From: Gammaproteobacteria bacterium
GTDB lineage: Bacteria > Pseudomonadota > Gammaproteobacteria > Chromatiales > Chromatiaceae
Direction of reading: 5' to 3'
Length of the DNA: 12,948 nucleotides
Assembly: GCA_015767355.1 (NCBI GenBank)
Contig: JADWMH010000036.1
Span: 1-12,948 of the forward strand
Of the stretch, positions 12,948-12,948 are shown in pieces; the first letter of the stretch is position 1; every line of letters begins with the position of its first letter. Below the pieces are notes generated by a model, which searched no databases, was not told the origin of the DNA, and was given only the letters and a program-made list of their open reading frames with translations. The translations under genes were made by a program, and so were the position numbers.

Positions 12948-12948
12948 C

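Overview
The window looks like chromosomal DNA from a gammaproteobacterium. Proteins such as MnmG (with Cys47 and Cys277 in their usual places), RsmG, HemF, TsaC, PurE and long-form IlvA are core genes, and all read like gammaproteobacterial versions. GC content is moderate, and short palindromic repeats of types common in Proteobacteria fill many gaps. I cannot name a genus. There are no RNA genes, insertion sequences, prophage genes or CRISPR arrays.

Layout. 181-1701 (+) is ilvA. It converges on a leftward cluster at 1795-3093: an AbrB-type antitoxin, a PIN-domain toxin, and an unrecognised 221-residue acidic protein. 3201-4928 (-) is a B12-binding-type radical SAM protein of unknown function, divergent from a PagL-like outer-membrane lipid A deacylase (5216-5752, +). 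PagL runs tail to tail into rsmG (5759-6400, -), which follows mnmG (6466-8340, -). A repeat-rich divergent gap leads to a class II aldolase (8632-9279, +) and a rhodanese-domain exported protein (9354-9812, +). These converge on the leftward operon purE-tsaC-hemF (11898 to 9941). The right end holds a second toxin-antitoxin pair: a Xre/ParS-type antitoxin and a RES-domain toxin (12921 to 12008, -).

How the genes work together. mnmG and rsmG modify tRNA wobble uridine and 16S rRNA. tsaC starts t6A synthesis on tRNA. purE, hemF and ilvA supply purine, haem and isoleucine precursors. The purE-tsaC-hemF run is compact: genes overlap or lie 3 bases apart, and the starts are ATG, TTG and GTG in order. 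The two toxin-antitoxin modules and the palindromic repeats are the accessory layer over this core.

Most notable: the density of palindromic repeats (at least seven, one supplying the last codons and stop of rsmG); a strong candidate promoter with repeated GTAGTR boxes before the PIN toxin operon; an unrecognised third gene behind that toxin; a RES toxin that appears to start at a TTG overlapping the antitoxin stop with no ribosome binding site; a PagL homologue with Asp where I recall catalytic Glu; and the orphan radical SAM protein beside it. I see no clearly new multi-gene system.
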